The notes beneath the pieces were generated by a model, which made no database searches, was not told the DNA's origin, and saw nothing but the letters and a program-made list of their open reading frames with translations. The translations under genes and the position numbers were made by a program. A stretch of DNA of 64,000 nucleotides from Lachnospiraceae bacterium (GTDB lineage Bacteria > Bacillota > Clostridia > Lachnospirales > Lachnospiraceae): contig JAFWLM010000101.1 of assembly GCA_017511045.1 (NCBI GenBank), forward strand, positions 1 through 64,000, in the 5' to 3' direction. Below, piece by piece: positions 31,005 through 40,214 of the stretch; position 1 is the first letter of the stretch, and each line of letters begins with the position of its first letter.

Positions 31005-33695
31005 TCACGGCTCTGCATAGGACCAATTGCTGCTGTCAAAAATGTTGTCGTGCACCTTAAAGAAAGCGGCATCAGAAAGATCAAAAACATTACCATTATT
31101 CTTATCCGTTTCCCAGTTATGACTTGCGGTAATGATCAGCTCATCCGTGTATTTCGCTGAATCATCAAGAGGTTTACCTGTATACGGATTATGCGGATCA
31201 TCCACCAGCCCGGATACAGCAATGACAGCCGCATCTGCATTCGTCATCAACCGGTCGGAAACGCTGTATTCCGCAGCATTAAAATCTTTCACCAGAAGAA
31301 TTGGATTATATCTTGTCATATCTTCCAGCTCATTTTTCAACTTCGGGAACTGACCGATCCCCCATCCATGATCGGATACGATGATAATACGAGTATTATC
31401 GTAAACACCCTGTTCACGGAGAAACTGCATCCACTTACCAAGTTGGATATAGGCAGCCATATTAACGTCATAGTGTCTCAGGTGTTCTTCTGTCTCAAAC
31501 ACAAGCTGCTCCCCATCAACAATGTAAACCGAATCATCCGCTTTGTGCGGCACATCCGGGTCAACAGAAGGGGTATATCCCGGCCATTCAAGCAATGAGG
31601 GCTCATGAGTTGTATCGTTATCGATCATCATAAAGGTATTCTCCTCTGTGTCGATGATCTCCGTCAATTCAGGAAGAGAAGATAGCACTGTATAAGAGTT
31701 CATAAACTGCTCCATACCCTGGAATTTCTGCGTCGTTGAATAGTAATCCCCATAATCATAAACTGCATTCTGAAGAATAACTGGAACAGATTTAAAAATG
31801 CTGTAAAAGAAAAAGTTTCTCGTTAATATCCGCTTACTGTTGGTACTGTATTTTTCAATATCCTCCGTTGACTGGTATTTACCGATTGTATGATAAGTAT
31901 GTACATCCGGTATATCATCATAGATAGACAGATCGGATACCCACATATACCCGGCATACGGGGGATCACATACGGTGACGCGGTAACCATTGTCGGAAAA
32001 GAGTTTCGGCATGACCTTAAGTGCTTCATTATGCTTGTCCACCAGCTTTTCATCCGGCCTTTCATTTATGCTTAACGGACGGTATTCATAGCCTCCGAAA
32101 AGTGCAGGCGCCCCGAGGTTTGTTACCCCTGCAAATGAGATCGTATTCGGATAATAGGTGAATCCTTCAAATGCCTCCTGAACTTCCGGTTTCTCATGGA
32201 AGATATACGGAAGATACCCACTAATCGCCCTGTCAAGCATTATCACAACAACGTTTTTGCCTTTTGTGCTTAGCGGAATGATTTTTTCCCTTTCATGACT
32301 TGCAGTAACAGTCTGTGGATCAACAGACCGGATCTCTTTTTGCACTTTGAGGCCGTTGACTGCTGATAGTGCAACCGCACCTATTACAAGCGCTAAATAA
32401 ACAAAGGGAACAAAGCGCTCAAAAAAATACATAAACAGGATCATTGCAGCGATCAGCACAAGAATAACCCCGAGATTCAGTATTTTTTCTTTTAGAAGGT
32501 ATTCCGGGTTTTTATCAAATACTAAAAAGGTTGAAATTGTTCCCAGGTTTCTTCCAAAGAACATGAAATCAACAACACAGATTCCTGCTAAAAGCCATAA
32601 AATATAAGAGAAGACTCTTTTCCCCTTCTTATTTGCCAGATAATAAAATATGCCAAACCAAACAACGAAATATCCTATGGCAATCGCTAAATTGTTAATT
32701 ACAATTCCTGCCGGCGTTGCTGTTTTGGTTACAAACTCTATCGGAGAAGCACTAATTACAGATAAAGGTATCACAGCCCCTGCAAAAACGCTCAAAAACA
32801 AGCCGCCTAACAGGAATGTGCTGTATTTTACCTCTTTCACAGGCTTACGGTTTTCAGGCAGTTTTTTCCGAATTAAGGAAGCAATTAACGGCAGCTGGCA
32901 GATGATAAACAAAAACACTACGGCTGCCACACGTTTCACAGATGCGAGATCTAAGAACAAAACCGCTACGATCGCAATGCAGATCCCCGCAATGGAAAAA
33001 ACAATGTTCAGTACCTTTCGGCTCTTCACCAGCTTCATGAAAACATTCTTCAGCATGGAGAAGACCTGATTCAGTGTCCAATAGAAAACCAGACCCGATG
33101 GGCTGTTATACAGTAAAACAAGAAAGATTATACCAATTCCATAGGTCTGAATCTTATCTTTGATTGGAAATCCCCTTAAATAAATATAGCCTGAAATGAA
33201 ATTGATCAGGGTCATGATGATCGGCATAATATTAATCGTCAGACTTCCGATATGCAAAAGCTGATCAGGAGCCCCCAGATTCTTTAAAAACAGGAAAGAA
33301 GATCCTTCCAGCAAATAAAGATTGGAAAGATAATGATATGCAGCAATGAAGAACGGGATCTGAAGAATCAGACTGAATGAACTTCTGAGCGCATAGATGG
33401 GTTTGTAATTCTGTTGACGATAATAGGTGTTCAGCATCATGTAGCGCTCATCACCGTTAAAGGTCTTTTTGATATGATTGACCCAGGTAGACATCGATGC
33501 CACCTTATCACGTTCCGCCTCCTGCATGGCATCTGCCCGTTTGTAAAGCGGGAGAACCAGGAAATTCATAACAAGACTTAGTCCGACAATTGCAATTGCA
33601 GGATTCTGCGTCACCCTGTAAATGAAAGCAAATACGACTTCAAAGATCAGTTCCAGCGGTGTTATAAAAATATTATAGACTACCTCGCCTATCAT
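31005..33695 (-). CDS. YidC/Oxa1 domain fused to sulfatase-type phosphotransferase domain
   Basis: 896 residues in one frame. Residues 1-220 match the five-helix YidC/Oxa1 insertase core (VGLSLVMNFLVLPLYKRADAMQ near 37-58, FLVLLYNSPSGLVFYWTLNQ near 191-210). The Arg that lies five residues before the LPL proline in Gram-positive YidC is Asn44 here. About eight more membrane helices (230-450) follow. Residues 480-890 are an alkaline-phosphatase/sulfatase-like domain: Asp488 in VIMLDRA, Thr525 in FAGVTNLGAPALFGG as likely nucleophile, His697 in TTHEPS, and Asp775-His776 in VSDHGWG. This arrangement recalls LtaS-type phosphoglycerol or phosphoethanolamine transferases. It overlaps by 4 nt the CDP-glycerol transferase-like gene. 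Probable role: extracytoplasmic phospho-decoration of the polymer (inference). Confidence 0.85.
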   Translation of the reverse strand: MIGEVVYNIFITPLELIFEVVFAFIYRVTQNPAIAIVGLSLVMNFLVLPLYKRADAMQEAERDKVASMSTWVNHIKKTFNGDERYMMLNTYYRQQNYKPIYALRSSFSLILQIPFFIAAYHYLSNLYLLEGSSFLFLKNLGAPDQLLHIGSLTINIMPIIMTLINFISGYIYLRGFPIKDKIQTYGIGIIFLVLLYNSPSGLVFYWTLNQVFSMLKNVFMKLVKSRKVLNIVFSIAGICIAIVAVLFLDLASVKRVAAVVFLFIICQLPLIASLIRKKLPENRKPVKEVKYSTFLLGGLFLSVFAGAVIPLSVISASPIEFVTKTATPAGIVINNLAIAIGYFVVWFGIFYYLANKKGKRVFSYILWLLAGICVVDFMFFGRNLGTISTFLVFDKNPEYLLKEKILNLGVILVLIAAMILFMYFFERFVPFVYLALVIGAVALSAVNGLKVQKEIRSVDPQTVTASHEREKIIPLSTKGKNVVVIMLDRAISGYLPYIFHEKPEVQEAFEGFTYYPNTISFAGVTNLGAPALFGGYEYRPLSINERPDEKLVDKHNEALKVMPKLFSDNGYRVTVCDPPYAGYMWVSDLSIYDDIPDVHTYHTIGKYQSTEDIEKYSTNSKRILTRNFFFYSIFKSVPVILQNAVYDYGDYYSTTQKFQGMEQFMNSYTVLSSLPELTEIIDTEENTFMMIDNDTTHEPSLLEWPGYTPSVDPDVPHKADDSVYIVDGEQLVFETEEHLRHYDVNMAAYIQLGKWMQFLREQGVYDNTRIIIVSDHGWGIGQFPKLKNELEDMTRYNPILLVKDFNAAEYSVSDRLMTNADAAVIAVSGLVDDPHNPYTGKPLDDSAKYTDELIITASHNWETDKNNGNVFDLSDAAFFKVHDNIFDSSNWSYAEP

Positions 33696-34936
33696 GCTGT
33701 CACCTCTCTCTGTCTGACCAAATAATCTACAATATTCTTAGCTGCGCTTCCCCGCTGGCTCCAGCCCTCATCGCGTGCCGCATCTCTTCCGGCCTTATAC
33801 TCCTTAGAATCAGCAACCTGATCAATGATTTCTTTCATATGATCAAAATCTGACGGCTCCAGCTGTTTTCCAATTGACGGAAGGGTCTCAATCAGCCATG
33901 GCTCGCCTTCGAGCCATGCAGCATCATATGGACTCTTATCAAGAGATGTGTCCGCATAGATGATCGGTTTATCAAAAATAAAGGAATATTCAAAAACGAC
34001 TCCTGAAAAATCAGAGATAAGGATATCGGCGCTTTTTAATACTTCGAAGTTGTCATTATCGAAGTTCCATTCAAAACTCTCATTCTCGGGAAATTTTTTC
34101 TGAAGATCTTCAAGCAGTTCAGGATCAGCTGTTTTTGACTGCGGATGCGGCCGGACAATAATCTTGTATCCCGTTTTTTTCAGCGCATTCAGAAAATCTT
34201 CGCCATATCGGTTTAAGATGCTGCTCGCGCCCCAGGTAGGAGCACATAATACTACTTTATTGCGTTTTTCTCCGGATACAATCGTCTGCTCTTTCTGCGC
34301 ACGTTCCTGCATCGCATCCAGATGGGTCGATCCGACAACAAGCGTTTCCTTTGGCGGAAGATTTCTCAGTTCCTCCAGTTTTCTGAGAGGGGCTTCCTGA
34401 ACCGGAGCATTAAGCAGAACGCTGTCATAATAATCCAACCCAAACATACGGTACATAGAGCCATCATCAATGGCATGAAAGATATGAACATATTTATCTA
34501 CAAATTTGGAACGTTTCCACTGAAGAACATCAAGACCCGGTGTCGTCGATAAACAGGTGCCTGCACTCATCATATTAAGACGGGCGAATGCCTTATTTCC
34601 TTCCCCGATAAATTCTGCCTTAACATACTGATAGGACTCCTCCAAAGCAGGATCGTCCGGAGACGCTGTCAAATAAGAAAGCGGGATCTCCCTTTTTTCA
34701 AACTCATCACAAACAGGCTTAAACACATTCCAATACCGTTTGCTGTCACTGAAAATCACATAAGGGATTTTTTTCGCATTTTCCTTATTGGATTTCCCTC
34801 CGCCAAGTCCGAATTTGAACTTGATGATCAATCCCCTTACAACAAAAACTCCGGTCGTAACAACGCCCAGAATAATTGTAAACAACATACTTCCCGTACC
34901 GGGATCAATGTAAGCAAAAAAGTTATGAAATCCCAT
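33692..34936 (-). CDS. CDP-glycerol glycerophosphotransferase family protein (TagB/TagF-like)
   Basis: 414 residues. One membrane helix near the N-terminus (about 15-40; AYIDPGTGSMLFTIILGVV), then a GT-B-like domain with VVLCAPTWGASS, IIVRPHPQS and SADILISDFSGVVFEYSFIFDKPII. The last is the characteristic C-terminal motif of CDP-glycerol/ribitol phosphotransferases. These transfer glycerol phosphate from CDP-glycerol to a lipid-linked glycan, as in teichoic acids. No tagD or other CDP-glycerol synthesis gene is in the window. The stop overlaps the YidC-sulfatase start by 4 nt, so the two are likely made together. The GGGG ribosome site lies six bases before the ATG. Confidence 0.87.
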   Translation of the reverse strand: MGFHNFFAYIDPGTGSMLFTIILGVVTTGVFVVRGLIIKFKFGLGGGKSNKENAKKIPYVIFSDSKRYWNVFKPVCDEFEKREIPLSYLTASPDDPALEESYQYVKAEFIGEGNKAFARLNMMSAGTCLSTTPGLDVLQWKRSKFVDKYVHIFHAIDDGSMYRMFGLDYYDSVLLNAPVQEAPLRKLEELRNLPPKETLVVGSTHLDAMQERAQKEQTIVSGEKRNKVVLCAPTWGASSILNRYGEDFLNALKKTGYKIIVRPHPQSKTADPELLEDLQKKFPENESFEWNFDNDNFEVLKSADILISDFSGVVFEYSFIFDKPIIYADTSLDKSPYDAAWLEGEPWLIETLPSIGKQLEPSDFDHMKEIIDQVADSKEYKAGRDAARDEGWSQRGSAAKNIVDYLVRQREVTA

Positions 34937-34976
34937 CTAAAAGCCCCTATATAGAATATTGGTATATTTTATGTTA

Positions 34977-36173
34977 TTAACGGCTGAAAATCAATTTCAG
35001 CCAGCCTCTTTTGTATTCAAGCGGTTCTCTTTCCAAATCCGTAAAGGCAAGAATTACCAGCGGCCCGAAGATCATTCCAATCAGATTCGGCTCAGTAACA
35101 CTATATAAACATGCTCCGATCAGGACGCAAACCAGCCAGTAATCTTTTATCCTTGCTCCTTTAATGGCAGCGATAACATAAAGCGCCATGACTGCTATTA
35201 AAAACAAAGCTCCAAAAGTCAGCAGCTCCTGAATATATGAACAATCCACATAATTATACGCGCCTTCTGCAGCTCCACTTCCGTTTCCTATCCATGTAAT
35301 ATCGTGCCCGAACAAATTGATTCCGTATGTCTGGATCGCATTCTGTCCAAGATTCATGCGATCACTAAGTAAGCTGTTGATTTTAAACCAGAACGGAGCA
35401 GTCCTGTCATATATCAGATAACTGACTACGGTTACAGCTGCAATTATTGCAGGTGCTGCTACTGCCAATGGTTTTATCACATTTGTAAATCTCCAATGAT
35501 TTTTGAACAGGCTTTCAATGAAGAAAAACAGAATAATGACGATCCCCAGATAAAAAGGCATTCTGGAATCCGTTTTCAAATAAAAGAAGACATGTACAGC
35601 ACCGAGAATCAGAAACTCCCAGATCTTCAACTTTTCTTTTCTCAAATAGATATACTGCAGAAGGAAGCCTAAATACATCGAAGCCCCGGTGCTTGTATAA
35701 ATAAATCCAAGTCCTTCTCTGATCTTCACACCATCTCTGGACCAGATCGTATTCGGGGCCAGACCGACCTGGCTGCATATAATGATAATAAGCATAAGAG
35801 CACCCATCAACATCGCAGAGATAGCAACGACTCTTCTGCTGTTCTGACCATACGCTGCCCCAAAGATCAGGAAATAAACGATCATCGTTTTGGTATTGGC
35901 AAAATATGCACTGACAGCAATAATCACTGCAAGTATTCCGTAAGCAACAATCACTTTCCAGGGATACTTTCTGCATATGAAATTCAGTACAATAACAATG
36001 AAGGAAATTGCTGCGGATGCATATTCAATGAGCAAAAGAACATGGGCCATTTTCCCGGAGGTATCAAGACCACACCATGCAGACAGACTTAAAAGACCTG
36101 CCAGCAAAAAACAAATCCAGGCAATGTCAAATAATCGTTTCTGTAAATTGTGTTGATTCAGCCATACTATCAT
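34977..36173 (-). CDS. O-antigen/capsule polymerase-like membrane protein (Wzy)
   Basis: 398 residues, about ten membrane helices with one long outer loop between helices in the C-terminal half (near residues 255-310), the usual topology of Wzy polymerases. Sequence is weakly conserved in this family, so assignment rests on topology and position. It should join repeat units flipped by the Wzx protein on the outer face. No strong ribosome site precedes the ATG, which lies 16 nt after the flavoprotein gene. Confidence 0.75.
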   Translation of the reverse strand: MIVWLNQHNLQKRLFDIAWICFLLAGLLSLSAWCGLDTSGKMAHVLLLIEYASAAISFIVIVLNFICRKYPWKVIVAYGILAVIIAVSAYFANTKTMIVYFLIFGAAYGQNSRRVVAISAMLMGALMLIIIICSQVGLAPNTIWSRDGVKIREGLGFIYTSTGASMYLGFLLQYIYLRKEKLKIWEFLILGAVHVFFYLKTDSRMPFYLGIVIILFFFIESLFKNHWRFTNVIKPLAVAAPAIIAAVTVVSYLIYDRTAPFWFKINSLLSDRMNLGQNAIQTYGINLFGHDITWIGNGSGAAEGAYNYVDCSYIQELLTFGALFLIAVMALYVIAAIKGARIKDYWLVCVLIGACLYSVTEPNLIGMIFGPLVILAFTDLEREPLEYKRGWLKLIFSR

Positions 36174-36189
36174 GATCTAATGATCCCAT

Positions 36190-37473
36190 TCAAATTCTTT
36201 TTGAAACTTCCGCTGCATCCACCATACAATCTTCAATTGAACAATACTTCCATTGTCCATATCTGCCTATTGTATATATTTGATGCTCTGATAATTCATT
36301 CATTAATTGTTTTACGAATTGATTACTGTCTTTCGTAATATGAACATATGCAGGACTCATTACCAATGCCTGCCAGTCAACAAGTTTGTGATCCTGAATG
36401 ATTCCTAAGCGATGAAGATTATCAAGCGTTTGCTCAAGCTGTTGTTCAATTATCTCACTCGTGATAATCTCTTCCATCCCGTATCCAATTTCAATATACA
36501 TGCTAAGCTTTTCAGAACCAATGATATTATTATAAAAACCTGCTCTATAGAAATTTGTATCAGGAGAAGGGATGTAGATCCAATGAATATCCCGATCTAT
36601 TGAAGGTTTGTCAAATCCCAGATTCAAAACAAGTACCTGATTAAAAGATAACGGATGTTCTTCTAGCAGGTTCTCCTTTCCAATCAGTCTAATAAAACAG
36701 TTAAGCGGAAGAGATGAAATCAAATAGTCATAGTGATAAGTATTGCTTTCTGTTACAACTGTTTTTTGATCAATATCAATGGATCTGACTTCTTCTCCAA
36801 GATGCACTAAATCCGGGTTCAATCCGTTAAGAAGATGACGCACAAACACGGCAGCACCTTCCTTTGGATAGAGAAAGTCATTATTATAGGAATCATTATT
36901 TGACTTTCTCATATTTTGAATGATTTCGCTCAGATTGGCATAAGGGAAAAATCGCCCCATGGCTTCTACATCCAAAAGATTCAAATTACAAGCATAAAGT
37001 TTTTCATTATATGGTTTTAAAAACTTTTCTGTAATACTGACTCCGAATTTCCCATAAAGCATATCCAGAAAACTATCATAGTTTTCTTTTTCGTGTTTTT
37101 CGAAAAGATCACATAAACACTCAATCATCTCCTGCTTTTCAAGTTGATGGATATTCTTCTGGAATGGATAATCTACATATTGTCCGTTATAAAATATTTT
37201 TGTATTTTTTTGTCTGTATACGATATCGTCTGACTGAAGAACTTCCCTGAACCGTTTTTTCAAATCAGGTCTTGAAAAATGGAAAAAATGCCCTGCATAA
37301 TCCCATACATAATCCCCCCGGACTGTTGACCGGCAGTAACCTCCCGGCTCACTGTTTTTTTCAAGTATAAGATAATCCTGGTTTCTTACATTGTTTGCAA
37401 AAGAAAGGCCTGACACGCCGGCGCCTAGTATTAAGTATTTAATTTTTCTTTCACATCGATTTATTTTGCCCAT
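36190..37473 (-). CDS. FAD-dependent UDP-galactopyranose-mutase/protoporphyrinogen-oxidase-like protein
   Basis: 427 residues. N-terminal FAD motif YLILGAGVSGLSFANN followed by EKNSEPGGYCRS, then DYVWDYAGHFFHF. It belongs to the amine-oxidase/NAD_binding_8 group and resembles enzymes annotated as LPS-biosynthesis UDP-galactopyranose mutase relatives. True Glf activity is not certain because the canonical Glf N-terminus differs. The gene looks more A+T-rich than its neighbours. Its start overlaps the end of the upstream GT2 gene by 13 nt and lacks a Shine-Dalgarno site, consistent with translational coupling. Confidence 0.72.
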   Translation of the reverse strand: MGKINRCERKIKYLILGAGVSGLSFANNVRNQDYLILEKNSEPGGYCRSTVRGDYVWDYAGHFFHFSRPDLKKRFREVLQSDDIVYRQKNTKIFYNGQYVDYPFQKNIHQLEKQEMIECLCDLFEKHEKENYDSFLDMLYGKFGVSITEKFLKPYNEKLYACNLNLLDVEAMGRFFPYANLSEIIQNMRKSNNDSYNNDFLYPKEGAAVFVRHLLNGLNPDLVHLGEEVRSIDIDQKTVVTESNTYHYDYLISSLPLNCFIRLIGKENLLEEHPLSFNQVLVLNLGFDKPSIDRDIHWIYIPSPDTNFYRAGFYNNIIGSEKLSMYIEIGYGMEEIITSEIIEQQLEQTLDNLHRLGIIQDHKLVDWQALVMSPAYVHITKDSNQFVKQLMNELSEHQIYTIGRYGQWKYCSIEDCMVDAAEVSKRI

Positions 37474-38483
37474 TTTTTTACGAATTTAGAATAACTCTCC
37501 GAATTAAATAATGAATTATACACTTTGGCAGTATGCTTAAAGTGGCTTGCTTTTTTCAAGAGTTTATATCGGCCATCTGTCATTTTCACGATCATTGAAT
37601 CTTTATGCAGCAGATAATCCCGGAAAGCAGCAGCCTTTTTTCTTCCTTCTTTTTTTTCGTAGTTCTTCACCAGCAAGGTGGCATATAAACTTGTCACAGC
37701 AACAGAAAGCCTGCGCTGTAAAAAAGTTGTTCTGGCTTTCCCAATCGGCTTACAGCTGACATAATAATCAATCATGTGTTTGACAACTGCTTCCAAATTG
37801 CCTGCTCTTTTTACAATATTTTGCATACTTACGCTCTGATTGCTGTCTCCGATGCGATACTCATAGAGTCTATCATCAATCAGCATAATGCTGTGAGCAT
37901 AAATGAAAGGAAGAATTGCATACTCCTGATCTTCATAATAGACATTCTCACTCATTCGCAAACCGGTTTTTCTGAAAAACTCTGTGTTATAACACAAAGC
38001 ACTTAACTCGATACAGGTACTTATCTCATCGTATTTGTCTAATAACTTGATGATATCTATTCGTCTGTTTTTACTGCTGCAATCAGGAATAAACTGATTG
38101 ATCGCGCCACTGGTAATATTCACCGTTTGATATCCCATGATGACTGCATCCACGTCTGTATTCTCCAGTTTATCCAGGATTCCTTTCAGGTTTTCCGTTG
38201 TGATCCAGTCATCTGCATCTACCACTTTATAATATCTTCCTGTGGCAGCATCAAGGCCGGCATTGATACCGGACCCATGACCGCCGTTTTCTTTATCGAT
38301 CACTTTGACTTCCAGCGGGTATTTTTCGGCATAGGAATGTGCAATTTCACTGGTCCTGTCTTTCGAGCCGTCATTGACTACGATCACTTCCAGACGGTCG
38401 TCGATCCCGCACATGGAATCAAGACATTTTGCCAGATATTTTTCGACATTATATGATGGAATTGCAATTGTTAGCTGTTTCAT
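37461..38483 (-). CDS. Glycosyltransferase family 2
   Basis: About 340 residues. GT2 signatures: LTIAIPSYNVEKYLAKCL, VIVVNDGSKDRT, GHGSGINAGL and VVDADDW (DxD). The C-terminal 150 residues are helical and basic. The ATG at 38483 has GGAG five bases upstream; a longer frame reaching 38516 would run back into the preceding gene. Cytoplasmic or membrane-associated, adding one sugar to the lipid-linked unit; sugar unknown. Overlaps the next gene by 13 nt. Confidence 0.88.
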   Translation of the reverse strand: MKQLTIAIPSYNVEKYLAKCLDSMCGIDDRLEVIVVNDGSKDRTSEIAHSYAEKYPLEVKVIDKENGGHGSGINAGLDAATGRYYKVVDADDWITTENLKGILDKLENTDVDAVIMGYQTVNITSGAINQFIPDCSSKNRRIDIIKLLDKYDEISTCIELSALCYNTEFFRKTGLRMSENVYYEDQEYAILPFIYAHSIMLIDDRLYEYRIGDSNQSVSMQNIVKRAGNLEAVVKHMIDYYVSCKPIGKARTTFLQRRLSVAVTSLYATLLVKNYEKKEGRKKAAAFRDYLLHKDSMIVKMTDGRYKLLKKASHFKHTAKVYNSLFNSESYSKFVKKWAK

Positions 38484-38502
38484 CTTTTCTCCAAAATCTT
38501 TT

Positions 38503-39486
38503 TTATATTTTTGCAAACAAACCAGCGAGCGTTCCCGTTCCGTAACAGATATGCATGATCAGAAAAATACCGGGAAGCAACAGGTTTGTAATGTAAAACC
38601 CTTCTCTTGCTGATCCTAAGACCGTAAAAGCAATTGCCATGATAAAATAAAGGCCGAAAAGTGCAACTAAAAGCCAGGGGAAGCCCACTGCAGCTATGAT
38701 GATACAAACAATCACTGCAAGGACAAAAACAAAGGGAACAAAGTGGAATAAAGTAAAGCATCCGGGAGCAATCTTTGTTGTCTGACTGACCGCCTTTCCA
38801 TTTCCGAACTTTTGCTTCAGCATCGCCTTTAAGGACGATCTCATATACTGATAATAAATAATTTCGGGATCATAATGGAGTTTGATCCCCGCTTTCCTCA
38901 TCCGGAAAGACATCTCATTATCTTCCGAGCGAGGAAGACGTTCATCGTATTCTCCAACCTTTTCAAACACTTCTCTGCGATACATACCGCAAAAAAGGGA
39001 ATCTTCATAACTTTCCGTTTCACTGCCCCGGTAGGATGCGCCGCCGCTTCCGAATTTTGAATTCTCTGCAATCAGCAGTGTCTTTGCCCAGGAAGTCTCA
39101 CTCATTGTAAGGCAGGGACGTTTTCCGCCACTGGCCATTTCACCGCGTTCTAATACTTCTGCATTTTTCCGGATAAACTCTTTTGGAATACGCGCATGTG
39201 CATCGATCCGTATGATCGCATCACCTGTATAGTTCTTCAAGGCAATGTTATTGCCTGCGGGGATATTCCCTTTCGGGTTCGGAAGTACACTGATATTCCT
39301 GTATTCTTTTGTCTTTGGTCCATTGGCAAAGGCTTCCATGATCTGAAGGGTCTGATCTTTCGAACAACTGTCGATCAAAAGCACTTCCGTCTTGTCTTTC
39401 GGATAATCCTGGGCCAGGATATCTTCAAGAAGTTTCGGGAGATACGCCTCTTCATTGTATGCAACTACAGCAATGGAAACGATCAC
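38503..39486 (-). CDS. Glycosyltransferase family 2 with C-terminal membrane helices (ExoA-like)
   Basis: 327 residues. The GT2 domain (about 1-225) has VSIAVVAYNEEAYLPKLL, LLIDSCSKDQT, IIRIDAHARIP and SEDNEMSFRMRKAG. Three or four hydrophobic segments follow (about 245-325). This resembles succinoglycan ExoA-type transferases, which work on lipid-linked sugars at the inner face of the membrane. The start overlaps the short sugar transferase stop by 4 nt, and the next GT2 gene starts 19 nt after its stop. Confidence 0.87.
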   Translation of the reverse strand: MIVSIAVVAYNEEAYLPKLLEDILAQDYPKDKTEVLLIDSCSKDQTLQIMEAFANGPKTKEYRNISVLPNPKGNIPAGNNIALKNYTGDAIIRIDAHARIPKEFIRKNAEVLERGEMASGGKRPCLTMSETSWAKTLLIAENSKFGSGGASYRGSETESYEDSLFCGMYRREVFEKVGEYDERLPRSEDNEMSFRMRKAGIKLHYDPEIIYYQYMRSSLKAMLKQKFGNGKAVSQTTKIAPGCFTLFHFVPFVFVLAVIVCIIIAAVGFPWLLVALFGLYFIMAIAFTVLGSAREGFYITNLLLPGIFLIMHICYGTGTLAGLFAKI

Positions 39487-40214
39487 TTCTGCTTTACCTC
39501 AAAATCTTTTTCTGAATACTCTTTTCCAAGTACTGCCCAGACAGACTTCCACATGATATTACATTCATAGCCGAAAGTGAATTTCTTAAGGCTTGCCAGA
39601 TTATACTTCATCTTCTCCGGCAGGATCTTTTCCACGTAAACCTTATCCACCTCTTCCGGAGAAAGACCGTTCAGGATCTTTTCTTCATCTTTGTAATAGA
39701 TACTGCACTCACTGGTTGCTCCCGGGGGAAGCAGGAGGGTCGCCATCATTTCCGGAGTGTAATGCTCCACATATTTCGGAACTTCAGGCCGTGTTCCGAC
39801 AAAGGTCATCTTGCCTCGCAGGATATCGATCACCTGGCAGAATTCATCTGCCCTGATCTTCCGCACAAATTTACCGACTCTTGTAATTCTGGAATCATGG
39901 TCCTGCGTCACACTGGATCCTTTTTTATCCGCATCTGCAACCATGCTCCGGAATTTAAAAATACGGAAAGGCTCCCCATACCGGGTCACGCGTACCTGCC
40001 GGTAAAAAACAGGTCCTTTGGAATCCAGCACAATAGCCAGTGCGAGCCCTGCCATAAACCACCAGATGACAAGGATGATGACCGTTGCGACAAAAATATC
40101 CCAGACCCGCTTTAAGAAAAGCTGTCCTCTTCTCTTATACAGAATATCGTAGTATTCTTTTACTTCCGGGGTTCTCATGTTTTCCGGAAGGTCTTCCCAT
40201 TTTCGTAAAATCAT
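39483..40214 (-). CDS. Short sugar-1-phosphate transferase (PglC/WcaJ C-terminal type)
   Basis: 243 residues. One re-entrant/membrane helix (about 40-62) is followed by the catalytic core: VFYRQVRVTRYGEPFRIFKF is represented by FRIFKFRSMVADADKKGSS, then IRADEFCQVIDILRGKMTFVGTRPE. This is a monotopic phosphoglycosyl transferase that would start assembly on undecaprenyl phosphate. It is the second such enzyme in the locus. The C-terminal extension (about 190-243) is longer than in minimal PglC. It overlaps its neighbours on both sides by 4 nt. Adjacent to an aminotransferase, it could prefer an amino-sugar donor (inference). Confidence 0.9.
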   Translation of the reverse strand: MILRKWEDLPENMRTPEVKEYYDILYKRRGQLFLKRVWDIFVATVIILVIWWFMAGLALAIVLDSKGPVFYRQVRVTRYGEPFRIFKFRSMVADADKKGSSVTQDHDSRITRVGKFVRKIRADEFCQVIDILRGKMTFVGTRPEVPKYVEHYTPEMMATLLLPPGATSECSIYYKDEEKILNGLSPEEVDKVYVEKILPEKMKYNLASLKKFTFGYECNIMWKSVWAVLGKEYSEKDFEVKQK

